From: Bacteroides sp. CAG:545
Lineage (GTDB): Bacteria; Bacteroidota; Bacteroidia; Bacteroidales; UBA932
Direction of reading: 5' to 3'
Length of the DNA stretch: 29,055 nucleotides
NCBI GenBank assembly: GCA_000432515.1
Contig: HF995983.1
Location: 1-29,055 of the forward strand
The stretch's first letter is position 1, and each line of letters begins with the position of its first letter. This document shows positions 8,222 through 16,237 of this stretch, in pieces. The translations under genes and the position numbers were made by a program. The notes under the pieces were generated by a model. The model saw nothing but the letters and a program-made list of their open reading frames with translations. It was not told the origin of the DNA and searched no databases.

Positions 8222-9521
8222 AAAAATTTTGTTCGGAGCTGCGCTTGTTCTGAGTTGTAATGTTGTGAAAGCTCAGGAAGGAGCATACAGTTCATATTCT
8301 CCCTATTCCATATTCGGAGTAGGCGACTTGACTCGTCAGGGTACAGCTTATTCCAGGAGCATGGGCGGTATCGGAATCGCTACCAGAAACAACAGGCACA
8401 TAAATATCGTGAATCCGGCTGCTGTGGCGGCAAGGGATACATTGTCCTTCATGTTGGATTTCGGAGTTACTGCAGACGGCAGACTGTACAGTCAGGGCGA
8501 TGTGAAGTCGGCTAAGAATCTGTTCAACATATCTGACTTCGTGTTTACCGTGCCTATATACCGCAAGTCTGCGTTTATGGCCGGTATTACGCCTTTCAGT
8601 TCAGTGGGATATGATTTTTCTCACGATATAACTGACCCTAAGGTACTTGCGACTACCGGAAATATGAATTACCGTTCCTATGGAGAAGGTGATATTTACC
8701 AGGTGTTTGCCGGTGCAGGCGCTACATTCTGGAACAGATTGTCAGTAGGAGCGCAGATGATTTACTATTTCGGCAACATTGACAAGACTACCACTATGGA
8801 TTTCGCTTCGTCTTCATATAGGGATATCTACAGTGGTTATATATTGAATCTCAATGCTTTCGGCGGTAAATTCGGCGTGCAGTACGACCAGGCTCTTGCA
8901 CCTGGACTTTTCCTCACTGTGGGAGCTACTTACAGGACTTCTGCCAGACTCAAGGGATATGTCACGGATTACAAGTATGCGACTATCTCGAGCAAAAGCG
9001 ATACATTGAAGTACAATACAGATACGCTTTCCAGAGGCAGGGCTTCCAAGATTGCGAGCGAGTATGGAATAGGCGTGGCCCTGCGCAGAGGGGACAAGTG
9101 GAGACTTGAGTTCGACTATACCCGTTCAGACTGGAGCAAATCCAATCTTGACAATGCTGTCGGCTTTGCGAACAAGGGCGAATCCACTTTCTCCACTACA
9201 TTCTCACAGTCCTTCAAGGCCGGATTCGAGATTGTACCTAACAGAAATGATATCCGCTATTATATGAGGAGGTGCTCCTATCGGGTAGGTGCATACTATG
9301 ACAGGGACTATTATAAGCTGAACGGGCATACCGTGAATTCTTATGGCCTGACTTTCGGTATGACATTGCCTGTATTCCGCTGGTACAATGGTATTTCCAT
9401 CGGTGTGGATCTTGGCCAGAGAGGTACCAAGGACGACAATATGATACGCGAAAGATATGCAATGCTTGTCGTTGGATTCAATATCCACGATATATGGTTC
9501 CAGAAACCTAAATACGAATAA
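8202..9521 (+). CDS. Outer-membrane beta-barrel protein, FadL/OmpP1-like, function unknown
   Basis: The protein starts with a Sec signal (two lysines and an arginine, a hydrophobic run and a cleavage-like VKAQ) followed by SYSPYSIFGVGDL and an SMGGIGIA segment. That segment resembles the N-terminal region of Bacteroidetes FadL/OmpP1-type barrels, in which such 'GxGGA' stretches precede the barrel. The rest consists of alternating hydrophobic/polar strands rich in Tyr, Phe and Gly (for example FAGAGATFWNRLSVGAQMIY), ending in a strand with aromatic residues (FNIHDIWFQKPKYE). I chose the ATG at 8202; 8208 is equally good, and a TTG at 8190 is less likely because it would push the signal peptide inward. 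It overlaps coaX by about 20 bp, suggesting translational coupling. Position ahead of a TPR protein, lptC and ppiD suggests a role in envelope assembly, but this is inference from neighbours. Confidence 0.85.
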   Translation: MSMKLIRKILFGAALVLSCNVVKAQEGAYSSYSPYSIFGVGDLTRQGTAYSRSMGGIGIATRNNRHINIVNPAAVAARDTLSFMLDFGVTADGRLYSQGDVKSAKNLFNISDFVFTVPIYRKSAFMAGITPFSSVGYDFSHDITDPKVLATTGNMNYRSYGEGDIYQVFAGAGATFWNRLSVGAQMIYYFGNIDKTTTMDFASSSYRDIYSGYILNLNAFGGKFGVQYDQALAPGLFLTVGATYRTSARLKGYVTDYKYATISSKSDTLKYNTDTLSRGRASKIASEYGIGVALRRGDKWRLEFDYTRSDWSKSNLDNAVGFANKGESTFSTTFSQSFKAGFEIVPNRNDIRYYMRRCSYRVGAYYDRDYYKLNGHTVNSYGLTFGMTLPVFRWYNGISIGVDLGQRGTKDDNMIRERYAMLVVGFNIHDIWFQKPKYE

Positions 9522-9544
9522 CGAAACAAACATTATTTACTGAT

Positions 9545-10873
9545 ATGAAAAAAATTGGATTTATCGTCTTCTCGGCGGTTTTGATGGTTTTAGGCGGACA
9601 CACCATGTCAGCCCAGGGAAAGTATGGCGCGGACAGTGCTGAGTGTATCAAGTACTTGTCATACTACAAAGAATATTACAAGAGCAAGAATTATGATGCG
9701 GCTCTGCCTAACTGGAGAAAGGCTTATTCACTTTGTCCTGCTACGGCAAATCAGACAATGCTCATCGACGGAACTTCTCTCATAAGAAAGCAGATTGTCA
9801 AGAATGCCGCAAATGCTGCGTATCGCAATGCATTGATTGATACATTGTTGACAATTCATAGAACACGTGCCCAGTATTATCCTAAATACAAGGTTACTGC
9901 AATGAACAACCTTGCACTGGATATGGCAAACTTCTATAAGAATGATCCTGAAAAGTTGTATGCCGGACTGGATGAGGTCATAAATGCGAACAAGGAAAAA
10001 ACCAAACCTTCAGTTCTTCTCATTGACCTCAATGCTGCAATCCAGCTCTATCAGGACAATCAGATGGATGCTGACAAGTTGATTGCCGTATATCAGAACA
10101 ATATGGCTTATATCGAGCAGATTACTCCTGCAGATGCAACTGCAAAGGAGGAACTTGACAAGGTTAAAGATGATATGGAAAGCCTGTTCATCTCAAGCAA
10201 GGTGGCAAGTTGTGAGAAGATCATCGAGGTTTATACTCCGAGATATGAGGCTGCTCCTGAGGATCTTGCTCTCGTAGGCAACATTGTCAAGATGATGAGC
10301 GCGGCTGATGATTGTACGGACAATGATCTTTATCTCAACGCTGCAACATCACTGCACAAACTCCAGCCTTCAAGCCAGTCTGCATATTTCCTCTACAAAC
10401 TCAATGCTTCAAGAGGAAACTTCGATGCTGCTGTGAATTACATTTCTGAGGCTCTCACCTACCCTGACCTCAGTGAGGAGACTGCTGCTGACTATAACTA
10501 TGAGGCTGCCGCATACTGCGTAAGAAACGGCAAGAATGCTTCAGCGATTTCATTTGCGGAGAAGGCCATGTCATTGTCTGAAAGCTACAAGGGTAAAGCA
10601 TATTTCCTTATCGGAACTATCTGGGGAGCAACTACTTGCAACGGCAACGAAATTAACAGAAGGGCTCCTTACTGGGTTGCTTACGATTATATGGCAAAGG
10701 CTAAGGATGCAGATCCTTCACTTGCTGAGGAATGCAACAAGATGATGTCTCAGTATAGGGTTTACTTCCCTCAGACTGCAGAAGCATTTATGTACGATTT
10801 GACTGATGGTCAGTCATATACCGTATCTTGCAATGGTATGAAAGCCAATACCACTGTAAGAACTCAGAAATAG
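9545..10873 (+). CDS. Exported TPR-repeat protein, function unknown
   Basis: The 442-residue product opens with a signal peptide (MKKIGFIVFSAVLM, cleavage near MSAQ) and is then largely helical. The first helical pair, with YYKSKNYDAALPNWRKAYSLCP, has the spacing of a tetratricopeptide unit. Similar units occur later (NASRGNFDAAVNYISEAL; NGKNASAISFAEKAMSL, followed by a Gly-containing helix). No catalytic motif is visible. It probably acts as a periplasmic scaffold for protein contacts. It begins 23 bp after the outer-membrane protein gene and ends 26 bp before lptC, so all three are very likely one transcript. The specific partner is not evident. Confidence 0.85.
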   Translation: MKKIGFIVFSAVLMVLGGHTMSAQGKYGADSAECIKYLSYYKEYYKSKNYDAALPNWRKAYSLCPATANQTMLIDGTSLIRKQIVKNAANAAYRNALIDTLLTIHRTRAQYYPKYKVTAMNNLALDMANFYKNDPEKLYAGLDEVINANKEKTKPSVLLIDLNAAIQLYQDNQMDADKLIAVYQNNMAYIEQITPADATAKEELDKVKDDMESLFISSKVASCEKIIEVYTPRYEAAPEDLALVGNIVKMMSAADDCTDNDLYLNAATSLHKLQPSSQSAYFLYKLNASRGNFDAAVNYISEALTYPDLSEETAADYNYEAAAYCVRNGKNASAISFAEKAMSLSESYKGKAYFLIGTIWGATTCNGNEINRRAPYWVAYDYMAKAKDADPSLAEECNKMMSQYRVYFPQTAEAFMYDLTDGQSYTVSCNGMKANTTVRTQK

Positions 10874-10899
10874 TTTCTTACTTGAAAAGGTTTTTTAAT

Positions 10900-11511
10900 A
10901 TGGTAAAGATGATGGCAACTGCAGCAGCGGTTGCTTTCATCGTTTATTCCTGCAAGTCGAAATTGTCAGTTGCGGACCGTCTGGATTTGAGCACTACCCC
11001 GCTCCAGGTCGTTGACAGCATGTGTATGTATCAGACTGAAAACGGGAAGATACAGATGCGTACCGTAACGAAGGAAATGCAGAGGTATGACAATGATACC
11101 CTGTCCAGAGAGTATTTTCCGGAGGGCCTTCGGGTATATGCCTATACTGATGATGAGGTTCTCGAATCCACCATTGTTTCTGATGAAGCCAGTCATGAAA
11201 AGAACAAGAAGTCAGGCGAAGAAATATGGAAAGCCTTCGGCAATGTGGTGGTGAAGAACATCGTGAAGCAGCAGACTATGGAAACGGATACCATTTACTG
11301 GGACAGGACGAAGAAGGAGATATTTACGGACTGTTATGTGCGTATGTACTCCCCTGACGGACTTATGCAGGGATACGGAATGCGTTCTGACGAGCGTGCC
11401 CGGAACTCGATTATATTGAAGCCTTTCAACAATTACATGATAGTGGTTCAGGATTCTACGGCCGTTTCCATCGATTCTGTCAATTTTATAGGCCCATTGC
11501 TAAAAAAATAA
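10900..11511 (+). CDS. lptC: LptC-like LPS-export lipoprotein
   Basis: Predicted periplasmic component of the Lpt bridge, which carries lipopolysaccharide from the inner to the outer membrane. The 203-residue product has a short hydrophobic N-terminus ending in a lipobox-like IVYSC, so it may be lipidated rather than membrane-spanning as in E. coli; this form is common in Bacteroidetes. The body carries the repeated short beta-strand pattern of the LptC/OstA jellyroll: ETDTIYWDRTKKEIFTD, then VRMYSPDGLMQGYGM, then a D-rich turn. The ATG at 10900 is preferred over the longer frame from 10828, which overlaps the TPR gene. At 10900 there is a purine-rich AAAAGG about 10 bp upstream, and the lipobox falls at the right distance. 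ppiD follows after 71 bp. Confidence 0.83.
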   Translation: MVKMMATAAAVAFIVYSCKSKLSVADRLDLSTTPLQVVDSMCMYQTENGKIQMRTVTKEMQRYDNDTLSREYFPEGLRVYAYTDDEVLESTIVSDEASHEKNKKSGEEIWKAFGNVVVKNIVKQQTMETDTIYWDRTKKEIFTDCYVRMYSPDGLMQGYGMRSDERARNSIILKPFNNYMIVVQDSTAVSIDSVNFIGPLLKK

Positions 11512-11532
11512 TGCAGTTTCACGGAAAATCAC

Positions 11533-11540
11533 TATCTTCG
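11533..11540 (+). promoter_or_regulatory. Possible -7 box (TATCTTCG) upstream of ppiD
   Basis: In the 71-bp lptC-ppiD gap this octamer matches TAnnTTTG except for one base. No convincing -33 TTTG is seen at the usual distance. It would give ppiD a private promoter in addition to read-through from lptC. Confidence 0.22.
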
Positions 11541-11582
11541 TAGCCCCAATAATATGAAATTAAATTAAACAATAATAACACA

Positions 11583-13676
11583 ATGGCGGTTCTTGAAAAG
11601 TTACGCGTTAAATTCGGTATGGCGGTATCTATTGTTATCGCTATAGGCCTGTTATCATTCATTATAGATCCGAATGAAGTTATTTCGGCTTTCAATGGCA
11701 TGTCTTCAAAGTATGATGTTGGCGAAATCAATGGCAAGTCAATATCTTACAACAATTTCCAGGAAGATATCCAGAAATTTACCACTATCAATGAGGTAAT
11801 GACAGGTTCTTCAGCTCAGGGCGCTGAGCAGCAGGCTCAAATCAGAAACAATGCTTGGCAGGATCTTGTCTTCAGATATTTGTTTGACGCAAAAGCTTCT
11901 GAGGCAGGTCTCAAGGTAGGTGATGCAGAGATGGTAGATTTGACCACCGGCAATATGGTTTCTCCTATGATTGCGCAGAATCCGGCTTTCTTCGATGAAA
12001 ACGGAAATTTCTCCAAGAGCAATCTTATCCAAATGGTGAACAACCTCGATTCTGACCAGAGCGGCAACTTGAGACTTTACTGGAATTATATCCAGAGTTC
12101 AATCTACAACCAGCAGCTGTTCTCCAAATACAGTTCTTTGTTCACTCAGAGCAATTTCATGTCTCCTATGATGCTCAAGAGAACCATCGCCGAGAACAAC
12201 AACACATCTGACGTGGATTTCGTCATGGTTCCTTTCGGATACGAGCAGGATTCTACGATAGTTGTTTCTGACAGCGAAATCAAGTCTTTCTATAACGCTC
12301 ACAAGAAATTCTACAAACAGCAGGCAAGCCGCGATATCGAGTATGTGGTATTCGAGGTTAAACCTTCTGCAAAGGATATTGCTGATGAGGGAAAGAAAGT
12401 ATCTGAAATCTATGATGAGTTCGCTACCGCTTCCAACATGAAGTCTTTCTTGATGAGAAATTCAGACAGACCTTATGATGACAAATACTACAAGCAGGGT
12501 GAATTGAGCACTGTTTCTCCTGAGGTTGAAGAGTTCGTATGGAAAGGCGACGGCTATGTTTCAAACGTCATCACCAAGGGTGACAACTACTTGGTAGCCC
12601 GTGTAATGGATACCAAGATGGTTCCTGACTCCGTTTACGTAAGACATATCCTTCTTCAGGGCGAGAATGCTGAACATGAGGCAGACAGCCTCAGAGGCGT
12701 AATCGCTGCAGGTGCAAACTTTACAAGCATCGCTTCTTTGTACTCAGCCGACAAGAATTCTGCTGCTGACGGTGAGAAGGGCAATATCGGCTGGATGACC
12801 CAGACATATATGATTCCTGGTTTCGAGTCAGTTATGACAGCTGCCAAGAATGTTCCTTTCGTTCTCAAGACAAACTACGGTTATCATGTTGTAGAGGTTA
12901 CCAAGACCACTGCACCTGTTCTCAAGAAGAAAGTAGCTGTCCTCAGCAAAGAGACTATCGCAAGCAAGGAGACTTTCCAGACAGAGTATGCAAAGGCCAA
13001 CAAGTTCGCTGTGATGGCTGCAGGCAAATATGATAACTACAAGAAAGCTGTCGATTCACTCGGCGTATATTCTCATCCGTTGAACAATCTGCTCGAGGGC
13101 GCTGACAAGCTCGGTTCCATCGACAATGCCAAGGAAGTTTCACGCTGGGCATTCGAGAACAAGACCGGCAAGGTTTCCAACATCATTACAGTGGACAACA
13201 ACTACTTCATCATCGCTACTGTACGTGGCGTGCACAAAGATGGTTATGCTACTGTAAAAGAGGTAGCTTCTTCTATCAAGCAGCAGCTTTACTACGAAAA
13301 ACTTGCTGAAAAGAAGAAGGCTGAGGTTGCAGAAAAGATCAATGGACTTGATGACCTTCAGGCAATTGCCGAGAAACTTGGTACTACTGTAAGCTCTCAT
13401 TCAGGGGTTGCATTCTCTTCAATGAATTCTCAGGGTCTGGATCCTAAGTTTATCGGTGCTGTTTCTGTTGCACCTGTAGATAAGGTAAGCGGACCGGTTG
13501 CAGGTTCTATAGGAGTTTATGTGTTCAAGGTTACTGGTCGTGACACAGGTTCATTCTATACAGAGGATGACGCCAAGACCCGTCAGGCTCAGATGGCCAT
13601 GTATTCTTCTCAGGCTATTATCCCTGTCATGATGCAGGATGCAGATGTAAAGGATAACAGAGCAAGGTTCTATTAG
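11583..13676 (+). CDS. ppiD: Membrane-anchored periplasmic peptidyl-prolyl isomerase (PpiD/SurA family)
   Basis: Periplasmic folding factor tethered to the inner membrane. The 697-residue protein has one N-terminal transmembrane helix (about residues 12-30, VSIVIAIGLLSFIID), then a SurA-N-like chaperone region with the typical 'NGKSISYNNFQEDIQKF' start, a long helical section, and a parvulin-type rotamase domain from about residue 350 (VYVRHILLQ; ADGEKGNIGWM; GYHVVEVTK). A second, weaker isomerase-like region follows up to the C-terminus. The architecture matches PpiD rather than soluble SurA, because there is no cleavable signal. It closes the mfd-to-ppiD series and is followed by a strong terminator. 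Its placement beside lptC and an outer-membrane protein fits a role in folding outer-membrane clients. Confidence 0.93.
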   Translation: MAVLEKLRVKFGMAVSIVIAIGLLSFIIDPNEVISAFNGMSSKYDVGEINGKSISYNNFQEDIQKFTTINEVMTGSSAQGAEQQAQIRNNAWQDLVFRYLFDAKASEAGLKVGDAEMVDLTTGNMVSPMIAQNPAFFDENGNFSKSNLIQMVNNLDSDQSGNLRLYWNYIQSSIYNQQLFSKYSSLFTQSNFMSPMMLKRTIAENNNTSDVDFVMVPFGYEQDSTIVVSDSEIKSFYNAHKKFYKQQASRDIEYVVFEVKPSAKDIADEGKKVSEIYDEFATASNMKSFLMRNSDRPYDDKYYKQGELSTVSPEVEEFVWKGDGYVSNVITKGDNYLVARVMDTKMVPDSVYVRHILLQGENAEHEADSLRGVIAAGANFTSIASLYSADKNSAADGEKGNIGWMTQTYMIPGFESVMTAAKNVPFVLKTNYGYHVVEVTKTTAPVLKKKVAVLSKETIASKETFQTEYAKANKFAVMAAGKYDNYKKAVDSLGVYSHPLNNLLEGADKLGSIDNAKEVSRWAFENKTGKVSNIITVDNNYFIIATVRGVHKDGYATVKEVASSIKQQLYYEKLAEKKKAEVAEKINGLDDLQAIAEKLGTTVSSHSGVAFSSMNSQGLDPKFIGAVSVAPVDKVSGPVAGSIGVYVFKVTGRDTGSFYTEDDAKTRQAQMAMYSSQAIIPVMMQDADVKDNRARFY

Positions 13677-13697
13677 CAGACAGTTTACATTAAAGAT

Positions 13698-13738
13698 AAA
13701 AGAGACCGTTCATTGATTTGAGCGGTCTCTTTTTTTTT
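13698..13738 (+). terminator. Rho-independent terminator after ppiD
   Basis: The stem 13698-13711 pairs with 13720-13733 (core AGAGACCG/CGGTCTCT, with one G-U pair near the loop), has an 8-nt loop, and runs directly into eight T residues. It starts 21 bases after the ppiD stop codon. The stem core AAAAGAGACC is the same as in the frdAB terminator at 38-72. Confidence 0.9.
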
Positions 13739-13747
13739 ACTTTATTA

Positions 13748-13888
13748 TGTTCTTGTCAGGTTCCTGCCGTGTTGCGCTCATGAGAGGCTTGTCGCCCACG
13801 ACAGTGAGTGGGTGGCAGGCGATAGCCTGACGGGATGAGCGCGAAGCGCGAACCTCTCATGAGTGCTGCACGGCGAGGAACCGGAACA
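13748..13888. repeat. Long imperfect palindrome with internal stem-loops
   Basis: Arms of 40 nt (13748-13787) and 36 nt (13853-13888) are near-complementary; both contain CTCATGAGAGG or its complement, GGTTCCT or its complement, and a GCCGTG/CACGGC block. The 65-nt centre folds further: CCCAC 13795-13799 with GTGGG 13808-13812; CAGGC 13816-13820 with GCCTG 13825-13829 around a GATA loop; and GCGC 13839-13842 with GCGC 13846-13849 around GAA. It lies after the ppiD terminator and ends 12 bp before the ychF stop. It may be an intergenic palindromic repeat (REP/MITE-like) or a structured RNA, or it may act as a bidirectional terminator for ychF. It has no coding capacity. Confidence 0.7.
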
Positions 13889-13899
13889 TTAAGAATAAA

Positions 13900-15000
13900 T
13901 TATACGTTAAACAGGAAGTGCATGATGTCACCATCTTGGACAGTGTATTCCTTGCCCTCTGTAGAAAGCTTTCCTGCGGCCCTTACGGCTGCTTCGGACT
14001 TGTAGTTGATGAAATCCTCGTATTTGATGACTTCGGCCCGTATAAAGCCTTTTTCGAAGTCAGAATGTATGACTCCGGCTGCCTTAGGAGCCTTGTCGCC
14101 CTTGTTGATGGTCCATGCCCTGCATTCGTCAGCACCTGCCGTGAAGAATGTCTCCAGGCCGAGAAGTTTGTATGCGCCTTGGATCAGTCTTGCGGCTCCG
14201 GATTCAGCAAGCCCCATCTCATCCAGGAACATCTGCCTGTCTTCATAACTGTCCATCTCGGCAATATCAGACTCTGTTCTTGCGGAAATGATAAGAATCT
14301 CAGCATGCTCGTCCTTAGTGGCTTCACGCACGGCATCCACGTAGGCATTTCCGTTTACAGCGGAATTGTCATCCACATTGCACACGTACATGACAGGCTT
14401 GTTTGTGAGAAGGAAAAGGTCGTGTGCGAGTGGCTCTTCTTCCTGAGAAAGCTCCACTGTGCGGCAGGATTTACCGGACTCGAGAGCCTTTTTGTAACGC
14501 AGAAGCAGATCCATAAGTTTCTTCGCATCCTTGTCTCCACCTGTTTTGGCCTGTTTCTGAACCTTTGCAAGCCTGCTTTCCACAGTTTCCAGGTCCTTTA
14601 TCTGTAGTTCAGTATCCACTACTTCCTTATCTCTTACAGGGTCCACAGAACCATCCACGTGCACGATATTGTTGTCATCAAAACATCTCAAGACGTGAAG
14701 AATGGCATCAGTTTCCCTGATATTTGCCAAGAACTGGTTTCCCAGACCTTCGCCCTTGCTTGCGCCTTTTACCAGACCTGCAATATCCACGATATCCACT
14801 GTGGCAGGCACAGTTCTCTTCGGATTGCACAGTTCAGCCAGTTTTTCAAGCCTTTTGTCCGGTACATTTGTAGAACCGAGATTAGGTTCAATGGTGCAGA
14901 ACGGAAAATTCGCACTTTGCGCTTTTCCTGAGCTTATACAGTTGAATAGAGTGGATTTTCCTACATTAGGAAGTCCCACGATACCACATTTTAAAGACAT
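13900..15000 (-). CDS. ychF: Redox-regulated ATPase/GTPase YchF (OLA1 family)
   Basis: Universally conserved Obg-related P-loop NTPase that binds ribosomes and prefers ATP over GTP. Visible are the G1 motif GLPNVGKST (9-17), the switch region NFPFCTIEPN (31-40), the G3 motif DIAGLVKGAS (72-81), the degenerate G4 position CNVDDN, which explains relaxed nucleotide specificity, the coiled-coil insertion (about residues 130-200), and the C-terminal TGS domain (about 280-366, ending YTVQDGDIMHFLFNV). The 366-residue length is standard. It is monocistronic, convergent with ppiD and divergent from the secreted nuclease/phosphatase-family gene. A perfect -7 box lies 32 bp upstream. Confidence 0.97.
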   Translation of the reverse strand: MSLKCGIVGLPNVGKSTLFNCISSGKAQSANFPFCTIEPNLGSTNVPDKRLEKLAELCNPKRTVPATVDIVDIAGLVKGASKGEGLGNQFLANIRETDAILHVLRCFDDNNIVHVDGSVDPVRDKEVVDTELQIKDLETVESRLAKVQKQAKTGGDKDAKKLMDLLLRYKKALESGKSCRTVELSQEEEPLAHDLFLLTNKPVMYVCNVDDNSAVNGNAYVDAVREATKDEHAEILIISARTESDIAEMDSYEDRQMFLDEMGLAESGAARLIQGAYKLLGLETFFTAGADECRAWTINKGDKAPKAAGVIHSDFEKGFIRAEVIKYEDFINYKSEAAVRAAGKLSTEGKEYTVQDGDIMHFLFNV

Positions 15001-15031
15001 ATTTTTTTATAATTTTTTCGTGTCGGGACTG

Positions 15032-15039
15032 CAAAGGTA
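15032..15039 (-). promoter_or_regulatory. Candidate -7 box (TACCTTTG) for ychF
   Basis: A perfect TAnnTTTG match on the minus strand, about 32 bases upstream of the ychF ATG, implying a leader of about 25 nt. The region upstream is A/T-rich homopolymer without a clear TTTG at -33. Confidence 0.5.
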
Positions 15040-15139
15040 GCAATAAAAAAGTTTTTCTGTTTTTTAAAGAAACTTTTTACGTTTTTTAAATCTGTTTCAG
15101 ATAAAAGATTCCATATTGCGGAAAAATGCGGAAGTGGTT

Positions 15140-16111
15140 ATGTGGAGGAAAATAATTGTGGTAGAAATGATTTTGTGTTTCAGTGCATTGGCAGTACAGG
15201 CGAAATCAGCTCCGGCTGACAGCCTTCTGGTGATGTTCTGGAACCTTGAGAACTTTTTCGACTATGTGGATGAAGGCGGGGGACTGTCAGATGCTGAATT
15301 CAGTCCGGAAGGAGCCAGGCGCTGGACTCCGTCCAAGTTTTATGCAAAGTGCTCGGCTATAGCGAAATCCGTATTCTGGACGGCGGACAGGTATGGAGGG
15401 ATGCCGGACATCATAGGAGTTGCAGAAGTGGAGAACAGGGGAGTGCTGACCAGACTGTTATATTCCACTAATCTTTCCAAACACGGCTATTCCATAATCC
15501 ATTATGACTCAAATGATCATCGTGGAATAGATGTGGCACTGCTTTGGAAAAAAGATAAACTGAAGTGTAAGGGGTCGAAAAACTGTCGCATTGACAATAT
15601 GAGGACAAGGGATCTTCTGCTGACTGAATTTGAAACGGAAAACGGTGATAATCTGGCGGTTGTGGTGGTTCATCTGCCTTCCAAATATGGCGGAGGCAAG
15701 ACGGCATGGAAAAGAGAACTTGCCGCTGAGAGACTGTGCTCGGTCGTGGATTCTGTAATGGAGAACGGAACCAGGGACGTAGTGGTGATGGGAGATTTCA
15801 ATGACGGCCCGCAGGCGGGAGAATTCGAGGTTCTGAAGAAGAGTCTTGTCAATGCGGCGGCACCATTGGCCCGGAAAGGGGAGGGAAGCATCAGGTTCAA
15901 CGGAAAATGGTCTCTGATAGATATGTTCTGGATAACGGAAGAATTGGTTCCGGCCGCTGAAATGGAGGTGGTCCATATCCCGTTTCTTTCTGTATGGGAT
16001 TCCAAGATGTCCGGATATAAGCCATTGCGAACCTATCTCGGACCTAATTATGTTGGGGGAGTAAGTGACCACTGTCCGATTGTTCTGAAATTAAGGACGG
16101 GTTTTCCATAG
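15140..16111 (+). CDS. Secreted endonuclease/exonuclease/phosphatase-family protein
   Basis: Exported member of the EEP (DNase I-like) superfamily of metal-dependent phosphoesterases. After an N-terminal signal (hydrophobic ILCFSALAVQA), the catalytic blocks appear in family order: FWNLENFF (metal-site Asn), GVAEVENR (metal-binding Glu), GIDVALLWK, VVVHLPSKYGGG (catalytic His region), VVMGDFNDGP (the DxN pair) and SDHCPIVLKL (the terminal SDH). All key residues are therefore present and the enzyme should be active. The substrate cannot be told: extracellular DNA, a phospholipid and an inositol or nucleotide phosphate are all possible in this superfamily. The ATG at 15140 is chosen because it places the signal peptide at the N-terminus; the frame also runs back to a TTG at 15116. 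It stands alone between ychF (divergent) and galK. Confidence 0.88.
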   Translation: MWRKIIVVEMILCFSALAVQAKSAPADSLLVMFWNLENFFDYVDEGGGLSDAEFSPEGARRWTPSKFYAKCSAIAKSVFWTADRYGGMPDIIGVAEVENRGVLTRLLYSTNLSKHGYSIIHYDSNDHRGIDVALLWKKDKLKCKGSKNCRIDNMRTRDLLLTEFETENGDNLAVVVVHLPSKYGGGKTAWKRELAAERLCSVVDSVMENGTRDVVVMGDFNDGPQAGEFEVLKKSLVNAAAPLARKGEGSIRFNGKWSLIDMFWITEELVPAAEMEVVHIPFLSVWDSKMSGYKPLRTYLGPNYVGGVSDHCPIVLKLRTGFP

Positions 16112-16130
16112 AAATAATGATTATTTTCTT

Positions 16131-16138
16131 TAAATTTG
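16131..16138 (+). promoter_or_regulatory. Candidate -7 box (TAAATTTG) for galK
   Basis: A perfect TAnnTTTG match in the 126-bp gap before galK, without a clear -33 TTTG. If used, it gives an untranslated leader of about 90 nt; that leader includes the short inverted pair GCG/CGC around a T-run (about 16147-16158), whose role is unknown. Confidence 0.35.
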
Positions 16139-16237
16139 CTTCTCGCGTTTTTAGCGCAGAAATATATGCCATTTCAGATTCAGTGGTTGTGTCTGGATGG
16201 AAACAAAATAGTAATTTTTTAAAACCACATATAAATT

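Noticed and set aside
13748..13888. The palindrome as an integron attC site
   Set aside because: The size fits, but the ends lack the RYYYAAC and GTTRRRY core sites, and no integrase or cassette array is present.
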